From assembly GCF_002099425.1 (NCBI RefSeq), contig NW_018344015.1:8346001-8410000 (forward strand): a DNA stretch of 64,000 nt, in the 5' to 3' direction. Shown here in pieces: positions 45,367 through 56,479 of the stretch. This stretch comes from Phascolarctos cinereus. Lineage: Eukaryota; Chordata; Mammalia; Diprotodontia; Phascolarctidae. Under the pieces are notes generated by a model, which saw only the letters and a program-made list of their open reading frames with translations, was not told the origin of the DNA and made no database searches. Made by a program: the position numbers and the translations under genes. Position 1 is the first letter of the stretch; the number at the start of each line of letters is the position of its first letter.

Positions 45367-45954
45367 AGTGGGCTTATTCAGAAAGGAAGTAGTTCCAGCA
45401 AATCCAATTGATATTATCATACCTCGAACTAATGGAGAGGTTGATAGGAATATACTGGATCAAATTCAGCAGAAAGAGATTAGGTTCTTGGACCCTCCAC
45501 CCCTTGCAGATACTCTCTGACTTTAAGCTAAGATGCCTTCCAGTAATTTATTGGAAGGAGATCATTTTGATTAGTCTAAGTGTTGGCTGTGTAAATCATT
45601 CCCTAGTACAGGCTAATTTTAGATAGTTTGTCATCAATGATTTTACTTAAAGTTTATAGCAATATACTTTCCTTGAAAGGAAATCTCCCAGTTATACCAT
45701 TAAGAAAATTCCCATTTGAGCCATTTGGGCTTTGTATTAGAAAAATCAGATCCTCAGAAGGAACAAAGAGATTAAGGAAATAATAGATTCATATATCAGG
45801 CTAATTATGAAACCTATCACTCATGCTGCTAAAAACTGTTGATGATCAAGTATGATATACTCAGAACTCTGAGATGAAATTTAAAGCTTTTTTTTTTTTC
45901 AAGGCATGGCTATGTCTACCACAGACTCTTCCTAATCTGCTTAAGACTTAGAAA
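45367..45954. other. Unassigned
   Basis: Nothing recognised. Confidence 0.4.
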
Positions 45955-46600
45955 TATTGACAGTCTAATTACAAAATCCCATAATTCAAGAGATGGAAGA
46001 GGCCATCTACATCAACCTTTACTTGAAAAAGAATAATTGATAGTCATCCAGTCTCTGCTTGAAGACTTGTTATGAAAGGGAACCCACCCCCTTCTGAGGC
46101 AACCTATTCTACTTTGGTATAGCTGTCATTATTAGAAAGTTGTCCTGAAACCAAGCCTAAATGTCCCTCTTGAGAATTTCTTCTATCCCCTTTCCTATTT
46201 CTGCCCTATTGGGCATAACAGAATTAGTCTAGTCTTTCTTTTAGGTGATAGCCTTTCAAATACCTAAACCTGACTATACTGTGGTACCTTTCTCTCAAGT
46301 CTTCTCTTCTGTGGGATAAACGTCCTCAGTCCCTTGAACCAATTTTCCATGTTCTTCACCATTCTTGTTGCCCTTCTCTGGATATTTTCCATCATATCAA
46401 TATCATTGCTAAACTCTGATGCCTAGAACTGAACACAATATTCCATGTTTGCTCTGACTAGGGCAGATTACAGTGGTACGGTTATTTCTTTATTTCTGGA
46501 AACTATGCATCTTTTTTATGTTCGTTTTTTAACTATGCATCTTTTAGTGCAGTATATGATCACATTAACTTTTTAAACTTCTTTTTATATTGTTACCTAA
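45955..46600 (-). mobile_element. CR1/L3-type LINE relic, reversed
   Basis: CATAATTCAAGAGATGGAAG, TCTGCTTGAAGACTTGTTAT, CTTCTGAGGCAACCTATTCT, GTTGCCCTTCTCTGGATATT, CCTAGAACTGAACACAATAT, GACTAGGGCAGATTACAGTG are reversed L3 landmarks in order. One of the better-preserved reversed copies. CTATGCATCTTTT occurs twice near 46503 and 46533, a small internal duplication. Confidence 0.82.
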
Positions 46601-47509
46601 ATGAGATTCAATTAAAAAACCCCAGAAATAATGCCTTTTTAGGTAAAACATACTTCTCATTTTCTTTTTTTAACTTTTGCACTGATAATGGTACAATGAC
46701 TTTTATTATTTTTTCACCCCCCCCCAAATAGTAAATGACCCAATTAAGATGGAGAGACTTTCTGTCAGAAGGCACCATCTTGGATGTATTGCTACCAACT
46801 TCCAATTGAACATCCTCTTGCTATCCCTATCTCACGTTTTCTTTGCAGGTTAATCTTTTCAGACGCTTCCATGCTTCTTCTTAATGGGATCAGATTTGCT
46901 TACTCTGTCACTGTCTGAGAATCTACCCCATATAGGCTTCTGGTACATTCATATTAATGACAAAGCCTAATATAAGAGCCTCAAGATGGGTAGTGAATGG
47001 GAGCAGGAGTGGGGATGAATAAGAGAAGAAAACCTTTCTAATATCTGGCTATGGTTTATTGGAATAGGGCCTGAAGTTACTTCCTTCTGGTAGAATCTGG
47101 ATAGGCAAGCTCAAGACTGTCACCTTTTACTAGAGCAAACGACATAGAGACATGATGAATAGCTTTGGTGTGAATAAAATTAAACTGTCTAAAATTCTGA
47201 CATTTGGTAAATTAATTGGAATAAAATTTGCAAATGAGACACATCACAAGAGATATTTGTGTTCTTGCATGCATAGTTATGACATTGTACAGAAAAAGGA
47301 ATAGTATGAATATATAGTTTTTTTTTTTCCTCTTTGGGGGGATGATTCTATGTCACTTTAGAGATTGCTTAACAGTTGCCTCAGGAGTGGGGCATTGGGG
47401 ACAAATTGCTTACTCACAAATATCTCTCTCTCTATTAACAGAGAAAAAGACATATAATCCTCTCTGTGAGAAAAACAATAAGGAAAATACCACAGAATTC
47501 ATACTATTA
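46601..47509. other. Unassigned
   Basis: Nothing recognised. Confidence 0.4.
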
Positions 47510-48047
47510 ATATTCCAGAAGCACCAGTGACTCCCTGTTAGCTCCAGGATCAAATATAACATGCTATTTAGCTTTCAAAAGCCTTTCTACACCTGGCTTC
47601 TTCCTACCTTTCCAGTCTTCTTACACTTTACTAGCCTCCATGTACTCAGTGACTCTGGCCTCCTTGCTGTTCCTCACACAAAACACTCCATTTCCCTACT
47701 TGGTGCATTTTCACTGGCTAGTCCTCCATGCCTGGTATGCTTTTCCTCTTCCTCTTTACCTCCTGTCTTCCTTCAAGTCTAAGCTAAAGTTTTACTTTCT
47801 CTGAGAAGTCTTTCCCAGTCCTCCTTAACGCTATCTTCACTCTGAGATTATCTCTGATCAAGCCTATATATGTATGTATGTGTATCTATATCTATATATC
47901 GTTTGTACATCATGTTTGAATGTTGTCTTACCCATTAGATTGCTAGCTCCTTGAGAACAGAGCTTGTTTTTGCCTTTATTTGTACCACCAAATGCTTAAC
48001 AGAGTGTGTGGCAGATAGTAGGTGCTTAATAAATGCTTGTTGGTTTG
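47510..48047 (+). mobile_element. L2 LINE 3' part
   Basis: GACTCCCTGTTAGCTCCAGG, CTTCCTACCTTTCCAGTCTT, GCTGTTCCTCACACAAAACA, CCTTGAGAACAGAGCTTGTT, GCTTAATAAATGCTTGTTGG. A TA-rich microsatellite-like patch is at 47864-47900. Confidence 0.85.
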
Positions 48048-48203
48048 ACTTGACTTTATATTTTAATTTATAACAATTTTTGTATATATTGTATTCTTTC
48101 CCATATTGTAAACTTCTTTAGAATAAGGATTACATTTAACTTCATCTTTATATTCCCAGAACTCAGCAAAATGCTGAATATACTGGATGCTTAATAAATA
48201 TTT
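48048..48203 (+). mobile_element. L2 LINE 3' end; inverted twin B
   Basis: The partner of 45211-45366. It directly follows the end of the L2 at 47510-48047 and ends with GCTTAATAAATATTTAA. Confidence 0.8.
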
Positions 48204-48654
48204 AATATATTTAAATGAGATTGTGTGGCAGCTGGGTTCTTTATTAAGAAACCTACAAATTAGAGAAAGTGTTGTGAGCGGGTCCATGTAAGAAGGGTCT
48301 ATCTATAAACATAATGGAGTAGGGAGAAGAAAACTAAGATTGTTCTTACTGACCAGGTCAATCACTTGACTCTTGTCAATAAGGATAGCAATTCTTATAC
48401 TCAGTATGAGCAGCACAAATTGTTTCCAAGTACTTCTAGGGACCCTGCCATAGTGGTAGAAGAGCAAAAGTCAGGGAAGAACTGACCTGGGATGTGATTG
48501 TCATCACACTACCTGATAACATCCTGTTTTAACAAACAACATGATCTGCTCAGTTGTTTCTATGCTGATAAAATACCCTAAGTGCTGCAAGTGACCTTTA
48601 AATATTGGTATCCTAGGACAACATCACTCCACCTTACAATTCTGCTAATCATAC
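48204..48654. other. Unassigned
   Basis: Nothing recognised. Confidence 0.4.
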
Positions 48655-48840
48655 AAGACAGCATAGTGAAGCAGAAAGAATATAGTCTGGAGTCAACAGA
48701 ACATGGATTTGAATCCCAGCTCTAATTCTTAAGGTCTGTGCAACCTTGGACTAGTCACTTCATCTATCTTAGATTTAATGTCTGAATCTGTAAAATGGGG
48801 CTTATTAATTCAGACATTGCCTATCTTATAGCTTCTTCAC
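48655..48840 (+). mobile_element. MIR SINE
   Basis: GACAGCATAGTGAAGCAGAA, GGATTTGAATCCCAGCTCTA, CCTTGGACTAGTCACTTCAT, GAATCTGTAAAATGGGGCTT. Confidence 0.8.
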
Positions 48841-49179
48841 CCTCCCTGCCCCTTTCTTTTAGTCTAGATCTCTGATTGGTATAGAAATCCTGGCAAAAAC
48901 CCAAAACTCTACATACCCCTCAGTACCTACTCCCTACCTCACCCCTTTGAATAGGTAGGAGGTCCACAAGTGCTGTGCATTACACCTATTCTCAGACTTT
49001 TTCCATATATTTATCAGTTACGGTAATTTTTTCTTGGCTTTATTTTATCCTTAAAATTTTATTTGTTATATGGCTCTTGGAGAGGGGAAGGGATAAAAAG
49101 AGAAATTGTAGTAATATAAAAAAAAGATACCAATAAAAACAATATTTTTTAAACAAAGACTGAAAAACTCCCTCTATCA

Positions 49180-49365
49180 ATGCAGATCAACAACTGTTCT
49201 GCAATTCATAATCTTGGAGAATTTTGTGGTGGTGGGTGGGATGGGGTAATGAGAGATTATGTGAGGTGTCCATGGTCACAGAGACATTATACATCAAAGA
49301 TAGGATGTAGATTTTGCTCTTCCTGTTTAAGAGACTAGTTCTCTCTTTAGTATATCAAGCTACCT
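49180..49365 (-). mobile_element. Marsupial tRNA-type SINE, reversed
   Basis: ATCAATGCAGATCAACAACT, GTTCTGCAATTCATAATCTT and GAGAGATTATGTGAGGTGTC match the reversed body of the 63285-63500 family. Confidence 0.6.
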
Positions 49366-49485
49366 CTCCGATCTTCAGTTTCCATCAATAAAATGCAAAT
49401 AATAATACCTCTATAACCTACCTCAGAAGGTTTCTATGAGAAAATCACTTTGCAAATATTCAACTGCTGTAGAAATGTTAATTAA
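49366..49485 (+). mobile_element. MIR SINE 3' part
   Basis: CTTCAGTTTCCATCAATAAA, AATGCAAATAATAATACCTC, AAATCACTTTGCAAATATTC. Confidence 0.6.
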
Positions 49486-49559
49486 CAAGCTACCGGTGCT
49501 TGCTGTTGATATATGTGTATAAAATCACTCAAACACATACATATGTATGTGTGCATAAT

Positions 49560-49665
49560 GTCTTCTTGGCTAGATTATAAACTCCTTGAATGCAGTGACT
49601 ATGTTTCATACTTTGCTGTATTCCCCATTGTGTCTTGTATATCAGTAAAGATTTTTTGATTAGAA
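49560..49665 (+). mobile_element. L2 LINE 3' end
   Basis: GATTATAAACTCCTTGAATG, CAGTGACTATGTTTCATAC, GTGTCTTGTATATCAGTAAA. Confidence 0.6.
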
Positions 49666-50279
49666 TAATGTTACAGATTGCAGCACTTTAATATCATTGG
49701 ACAGGAAAAGCTCTGTGGAGTGCCCTGGGGAAGCTCTTGTGTTAGCTGCTTCTAAGAATGTTGGATATTGAAACTGTGTCACTAAGACCCTAGCAGTTTC
49801 ACTCCAGGCACCTTGCTTTGTTAGACTGTGCAGTGATGCATCCATTTTTGTTGGTCAATTTTGATTTGGAAGGCTTTTAACATAATCTGTTCTTAGAAGT
49901 GAAAAATGCCCCCTCTTTGGATGGGAAGCTTGGCTGGATTTCACCGAGAATTAGGGAGTTGGTCACTCTCCTGTTTTCATCTGTTGAGGTATGCTGCCCA
50001 TTGAAGGAACAAAAAGCCTGCCTTCCTGAGTTATCCTTGTTCCCTTGCCAGGTAGTTCTCAGGCTTGTTTAGCAAGGCAGGGCAACAGGAAACAACAGGC
50101 AAGGAGTTTCCAGATGAAATGCTTGGATATTGGGTTTTTCAGCCCAGATATCACATCACCTGCTAAACATTGAAACTTGACTCCCTTTTTCAAAATTCTC
50201 CTCTGGGTGGCTCATCATTTAAGCTTGTGAATGACTTTGCATAAGCAATTTTTCTGCCTCTGTCATTTATTTTTTAGAA

Positions 50280-50285
<6 letters not shown>
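49666..50285. other. Unassigned, unique-looking, GC-balanced
   Basis: No repeat family is visible in 620 bases. A TTTGCATAA word lies near 50236. It could be conserved non-coding DNA; no exon is supported. Confidence 0.35.
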
Positions 50286-50368
<83 letters not shown>

Positions 50369-50399
50369 CTCGCTCTCTCCCTCTCTCCCTCTCTCTCTG
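50286..50399. repeat. (CT)n microsatellite, about 114 bp
   Basis: Long CT run with a few CTCG and CCCT variants toward its right end. Confidence 0.97.
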
Positions 50400-51313
<914 letters not shown>

Positions 51314-51454
51314 GTAGATGATGGAGGATTAGAGAAGGGCCAGACAAAACAGACAAAAGGTCAATTCTTGTTTTGTGCCAGTGTTGTCTTCCAGGAGAAT
51401 GACCTTTGCACTGCAAATGAAGGGCCAAAAATAGATTACAGGGAGTTGATAGCC

Positions 51455-51665
51455 AGGAGAACTAATGATAGGATAGGGATTGGACCTTTGATTTCATTGG
51501 TATAAGAACTTTCCTGATAAGGAAATTCCCTTTATCAATGTGTAATGGCACCTTCTTTTAAAACTTATAGTTTCAGAAAATTAAGTATTAGGTAACTTGC
51601 CTGGCTCAGGGGAAATTTGAACCAAATCTTGCCAGCTCTCTGTCCACTACACTATACTGCCTCTT
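51455..51665 (-). mobile_element. Marsupial tRNA-type SINE, reversed
   Basis: CCTTTGATTTCATTGGTATA, GAAATTCCCTTTATCAATGT, AACTTATAGTTTCAGAAAAT, GAAATTTGAACCAAATCTTG, CTGTCCACTACACTATACTG. Confidence 0.7.
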
Positions 51666-52754
51666 TATTTAAGGAGACAGGAAGAAAGTACCTATTTGCC
51701 TTTGACAATTTCAAGTCACTTGGCCCAGATGAACTCTATCCTTAGGTATTCTAAGATTGCCTACTAACTATCAGTAATGGGACTGCAGAAAGGCAAATGT
51801 TTCCTGATCTGCTAAAATGGAGAGTCTTCAAGCCATAGGATAGTCAGATTGATTTTAATTCCCAGGAAAATTCTAGAACAAACTATTAGACTTATTCAGT
51901 ATATGCCTGGTGAGGACAGTAATGATTACCAAGAACTATCATAGCTCCATCAAAAGCAATTTATGTCAGCCTAACCTTATTTCATTTTTTAAAAGGAATA
52001 CTGAACTAAGAGATAAGGATAAATGCTTAAGTAGAGTTTACCTAGATTTTTAGTCAAACTCTTGATAAAGTATGTCATGTAATACTCATAGAGAAGATGG
52101 AGATGGGTGGGTTAAATTATACCTTCAATGGGCACAGAACTGGTTGGGTGGTTGAATTGAAGCAGTAGTACTTTGTGATATCACGTCACTGAGAATGGAA
52201 TACTCCAACAATATGTGCTTGGCTTTGACTTAACATTGTAATCAATGAGTTGAATGATAGCAGAAACAGCATGTCTGCCAAATTTTCAGGTGACACAAAC
52301 TGAGAGGGATAGCTAATACCCTAGGCAATAGCAAAGATATGAGAAGATCCTGACAGGCAGAACATTTGGGCTGAATCTAATAAGATCTAAGTCAATAAGG
52401 TTATATGTAAACTCTTACATTTGGGTTTTTAAAAAAAATCATCTTTGTAAGTATAAGATGGAAGGGCATAATTACATAACAATTTGCCTGAAAAACAGAT
52501 TTAGGTTTTTAGTGTCCTATAAGCTCAAAATGAGTTTACAATATGATGTGGCAGCCAAAACACAAAACAAAACAAAAAATCTAATGCAATCTTGAGCTTC
52601 ATTGAGAAAAGTAGCTTACAGCAATAGGGAGAAGACATTTTATTTCTATTCCGCACTCACCAGACTTCAACTGGAGTTCCATGATCAGTTTAAGAAGGAC
52701 TTTGATAAGCTGGAGAGTGTCCAGAGGAGGAAATGGTGAAGAGTCTTGAGTCCA

Positions 52755-53460
52755 CACCACATTTTATTTCCTTTCATGTATTCTATGATCCATCTACATT
52801 GGCCTTCTCGTTGTTCCTTGCATTTGACACTACAACTTTTGACTGCTGTTTTTTTGGCTCTCATATGTTCCTGGAATGCTCTTCCCTCTTCTCTCTGTTT
52901 ACTGACTTCCCTGGCTTCATTGAAGATTCAGTCCAAATTCCACTTTATGCAAGACAGGCCTTCTTCTAACCCCCCCCCAGGCTTTCTCTCCTATTTATAC
53001 TATATTTACATGGAAATTTCTATATAAATATCTCTATCACTTTTCTCTCTCTTTCTATCTTCTTTCCATGTTTATCTATCTATCTTTGTTCTATCTTCTC
53101 TCCTCCATTCTTCCTCTCTCCTTTCTCTTCCTTCTTTCCTTCCTTCCTTCCTTCCTTCCTTCCTTCCTTCCTTCCTTCCTTCCTTCCTTCCTTCCTTCCT
53201 TCCCTCCCTCCCTCCCTCCTTCTATATACATCTATCACCTATACATGTATTATCTATCATCTGTATATCTATAATCTATCTTTCCATTATTTACTATCTA
53301 TCTTATATGAACATATTTGGTTCCATATAGACTCCCATTATTTGAATGTTGAGGGCAGGATCCATGAATTTACTTTTTTTTTTTTTGTATCTCTGATGCC
53401 TAACAGTGTGCCTTATAAGTTGTAAGTGCCTAATATGTACCTTTTGACTGGCTGACTGAT
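52755..53460 (+). mobile_element. L2 LINE 3' part inserted in the L3
   Basis: ACATTGGCCTTCTCGTTGTT, TGTTCCTGGAATGCTCTTCC, ACTTCCCTGGCTTCATTGAA, then GTTGAGGGCAGGATCCATGA and CAGTGTGCCTTATAAGTTGT. A TTCC tract has grown inside it. Confidence 0.75.
53131..53220. repeat. (TTCC)n microsatellite
   Basis: About 18 TTCC units then CCCT units. Confidence 0.96.
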
Positions 53461-53854
53461 ATGAAGAGTAGTTGAATGACCTAGGAATATTTAGCTTGGA
53501 ATATAGAAACTTTGGGGGACCATGATAGCTGTGTTCAAGTATTTAAAGGGCTTTCATGTGGAAGAGGGATTAGATTTATTCTGTTTAGTACCAGAGAGCA
53601 CAACCAGGATCAGTATATGAAGAGTTCAAAGACAAACAGTTAAGTTTGAGGTCAAGACAAACTTTCTACAAATTAGAGTTGTACTTGAGATGTGGTGAGT
53701 TCTGTCTTTTTTGAAGCCTTCAAGTCAAGACTGTATGACTACTTTCTGTGAATATTAAAACTGAGGATTCTTTTAAGGATGCATTGTATTAGGTGGCTAC
53801 TGAGGTTTTCCCTTCCAACTCTCAATTTCTGTGACTTTTTTCACTGACTGTTCT

Positions 53855-54065
53855 CCTGCTCTCCCTTTGAATATGGCTGTACCTCAAAGGCTGTTTCTTA
53901 GTCGTCTTTTTTTAATTCTTCGTGCTCTATTGGCAATCTCATCTATTTCCATTATAGATTATTCCAAAATTATCTATGAAGTGCCTAGGTATTATTGACA
54001 TTTAATAGCAATGGAGGAAATATGCTCTCTGATCTTGAAGACCTTGCAACTTATTAAACAGCATA
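53855..54065 (+). mobile_element. L2 LINE fragments
   Basis: GGCTGTACCTCAAAGGCTGT and GGCAATCTCATCTATTTCCA fit the L2 RT region forward (53855-53985). The rest (GAAGTGCCTAGGTATTATTG, GATCTTGAAGACCTTGCAAC) looks like reversed L2 3' end. Strand is given for the first part. Confidence 0.5.
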
Positions 54066-54088
54066 TGATGATATTTAAGCACGTGATA

Positions 54089-54358
54089 GGGTAGCCAGGT
54101 GGCACAATGGATAGAGTGCCAGGACTGGAGTCCAGGACACTCATCTTCCTGACTCCAGATCTGGCCTCAGATACTTACTAGCTGTATGACCCTAAACAAG
54201 TCACTTACCCCTGTTTGCCTCAGTTTCCTTATCTGTAAAATGTGTTGAAGAAGAAATGGCAAACCACACCAGTATCTTTGCCAGGAAAATCCTAAATGGG
54301 GTGATGAAAAGTTGGACACAATTGAAAATGATTCAACAACAACAACAACAATAACAAG
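54089..54358 (+). mobile_element. Marsupial tRNA SINE with RTE-like tail and CAA run
   Basis: Head GTAGCCAGGTGGCACAATGG and ATAGAGTGCCAGGACTGGAG, body CTGTATGACCCTAAACAAGT, CTCAGTTTCCTTATCTGTAA, tail GAAGAAATGGCAAACCACAC, TTTGCCAGGAAAATCCTAAA, GTTGGACACAATTGAAAATG and (CAA)n. The tail matches RTE/BovB-type 3' ends, so RTE was its likely mover. About 30 extra bases near 54130-54150 look like a small internal duplication around GACTCCAG. Confidence 0.88.
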
Positions 54359-54379
54359 AAGCTATGCAGTCTGAAAGTT

Positions 54380-54725
54380 AAAAAGTGAAGTTTTATGGAT
54401 TTAGAATTCATGAAATGAAGAAACCCAAAGAGTAGTATTTAATGGGCCAATCTTATTGTACAAGGAAGTCTCCAGGATAGGACTTCAGGGATTTCTTCTT
54501 GGCTCTGTACTATTAACATTCTGATCAATGACTTGGATGACATCACTGATGACATGTTAGTTGGATTTCAGTTTTACACAAAGCTGGCATCTAATCAACA
54601 TGGAATATATCCAACATGATAACATGTTGGATTGCAGTGTCATGATCCAAAATGTTCTTGACAGGCTAGCACAATGGGCTAACTCTGATAAGAATTTACT
54701 AGGTCTACACATTAATTTATTTACT
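54380..54725 (+). mobile_element. CR1/L3-type LINE fragment
   Basis: CATTCTGATCAATGACTTGG, GTTTTACACAAAGCTGGCAT, CTTGACAGGCTAGCACAATG fit the L3 RT region around its catalytic box. Confidence 0.6.
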
Positions 54726-55654
54726 TGATTTAGAAATAAAATCAATTACACACAGGTAAAAGAGTGACTTAAAATAATGTTGGAAGAGTAGGTTAGAGCC
54801 AAGTTGAAATAGGCTTTAAATAACAAAAAAATGGAACTCCAACCAAACATATTAAAATGGTTCCAACCTATTATAACAAACTCTTGATTATGGAAAAGTG
54901 AGAAATTACCTATGGATACTGATGGACTCCAGGTGGTCCTATTTGTGAAAGTCATTGTGCTTATTAAATCAAGGCTCATAATCCTATAAAACTTCATAAG
55001 ACCTATGTCCAAAGTTAAAAAAAAAGACAAAGAGTTCCTATAGCACCAATTAAGGCTTATAGTTGGATAGGTAGTGCATTTAGCTAATTCATTGATGCAT
55101 ATATCTTGGTAAAAAAAAAAGACAGTGATTTGGGCTTAGAATTTAAAAAAAAACTGACTAGTCTAGATATGTTTGGGAAATTTTACAGGGCTTTCAATGA
55201 CTCTAGACTTCTCTGTGCTGTGAAGTCATATATTTTTTAACAATATTTTTGAGTGATGTTCTATGCATATGAATCTTCTAATTCTACGATTTTAGAAACA
55301 CCAGAATTCAATTGATCCAAAGAAAAATGGAGAGTGTATGAAGGATGAATGTTGCAATGTTATCCATGAAATATGAAAAGAGCTAAAGGAAAAGCTTCTG
55401 ATATATTGGGTATATCCTCTATGGGGAGCTTATTGATGGACTTGTATAAAAATTGCACAAAACAAGAAGGCATGGATGGGTTACAACTTACACTGGTTGA
55501 GAGAATACTAATACTGTTATCATAAACAGATTGAAGAAGTATTCCAGTGGAAATAATTAAACAATTCCTGAATAGACCATCTATCCTATGATTTGAGCAG
55601 CTTGAATTGTTTGCCAATTTAGCTTATTTTCCATTTTTCCCCATAGGGTTATTA

Positions 55655-55655
<1 letters not shown>
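54726..55655. other. Unassigned
   Basis: No element named with confidence. The part 55310-55600 could be a decayed LINE C-terminus. Confidence 0.35.

Positions 55656-55695
<40 letters not shown>
55656..55695. repeat. (AC)n microsatellite
   Basis: Perfect run of about 20 units. Confidence 0.97.
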
Positions 55696-55696
<1 letters not shown>

Positions 55697-55698
<2 letters not shown>

Positions 55699-55830
55699 AT
55701 TCTCCTTTGATTTCATTGTTATAGGGAATTCCCAGGGAGAGAACTCTTTTTCCTAATGCAAATCAGCACATCCTCTGCAAATTCAAGATTTAGAGATTCC
55801 TGGCTCAGTGACTTGCTTGTGCACACATAC
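55697..55830 (-). mobile_element. Marsupial tRNA-type SINE, reversed, partial
   Basis: CTCCTTTGATTTCATTGTTA, GGAATTCCCAGGGAGAGAAC and GGCTCAGTGACTTGCTTGTG match the family at 51455-51665. The AC run lies at its 3' (left) end. Confidence 0.65.
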
Positions 55831-55854
55831 ACAGTCTTCATGTGAATGAATAAC

Positions 55855-56000
55855 TGTAAAATCATTTATTAAGTGCTTGCTATGTGCAAATACTATGTTA
55901 AGATACAAATAGAGAAATCAGTGTCATTGCTTTCAAGGACTTCACCCTCTGAGTAGGGGAGATACCACATTAAAGAAAGTTCAGCTTCAGGTCAAACATA
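55855..56000 (-). mobile_element. L2 LINE 3' end, reversed
   Basis: ATCATTTATTAAGTGCTTGC, TATGTGCAAATACTATGTTA, CAAGGACTTCACCCTCTGAG. Confidence 0.7.
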
Positions 56001-56479
56001 AAGGCTCAGAAGATGAAAAGTTACAGTGTGGGGTAGATAGCAATGCCCAAATATGTTTCAGTCATTCGTAGGAGAGTGCCATGGATTTGGAGGGTATAGA
56101 AGTAGGGCAGATAGCAAGGCCTGGAGTATCTTAGGAAGCAGAAGAAAAGTAGTGAATAAATCTTTATCTCATGGGATATCCTATCACATATAAGCAATGT
56201 GAGCAGTTAAGCAATCAGGATGGGTTCTTGAAAGTCTGGGGCTTGGGGAATTGGTGGTGGGGGAAGACCAAAGGGAAAATGTGCTGCTGGGTGAGGCACA
56301 TTTTTCAATCATCTGATTCTTTCAGGTGGGTTTCAGGTAGACTGGGCCAGAAAAGGGTGAAACAGAAGGCACTCTGGTAGCTTGGTAATCTCTGAAGTAT
56401 TCAGAGACAGAGCTTGGGCCAAGTCTTAATATCTCTGAGACCTGTCCTTATAGCCACCACCCCATGTTCTCTCTCATAT
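56001..56479. other. Unassigned, possibly L2 continuation
   Basis: The first part may continue the reversed L2, too decayed to be sure. Confidence 0.3.

Larger units (their letters stand above)
51690..53850 (+). mobile_element. CR1/L3-type LINE relic, about 1.4 kb, split by an L2
   Basis: The parts 51690-52754 and 53461-53850 form one L3. The RT box region near 52287 reads KFSGDTN where the family has KFADDTKLGG. Further landmarks: CCTGACAGGCAGAACATTTG, GGAGAGTGTCCAGAGGAGGA before the break, then GAAGAGTAGTTGAATGACCT, GTTCAAGTATTTAAAGGGCT and TTCCCTTCCAACTCTCAATT after it. The text across the break joins without overlap. Confidence 0.8.

Noticed and set aside
45211-48203. Inverted terminal repeats of a 3 kb DNA transposon
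   Set aside because: The arms are L2 3' ends, the interval between them holds an L3 and another L2, and there is no transposase or target duplication.
53068-53274. Leu-Pro-Ser repeat membrane protein
   Set aside because: It is the translation of the TTCC microsatellite and pyrimidine-rich flanks.
54089-54358. Functional tRNA gene
   Set aside because: The tRNA-like head belongs to a SINE; no complete cloverleaf is present and the same head recurs in many copies.
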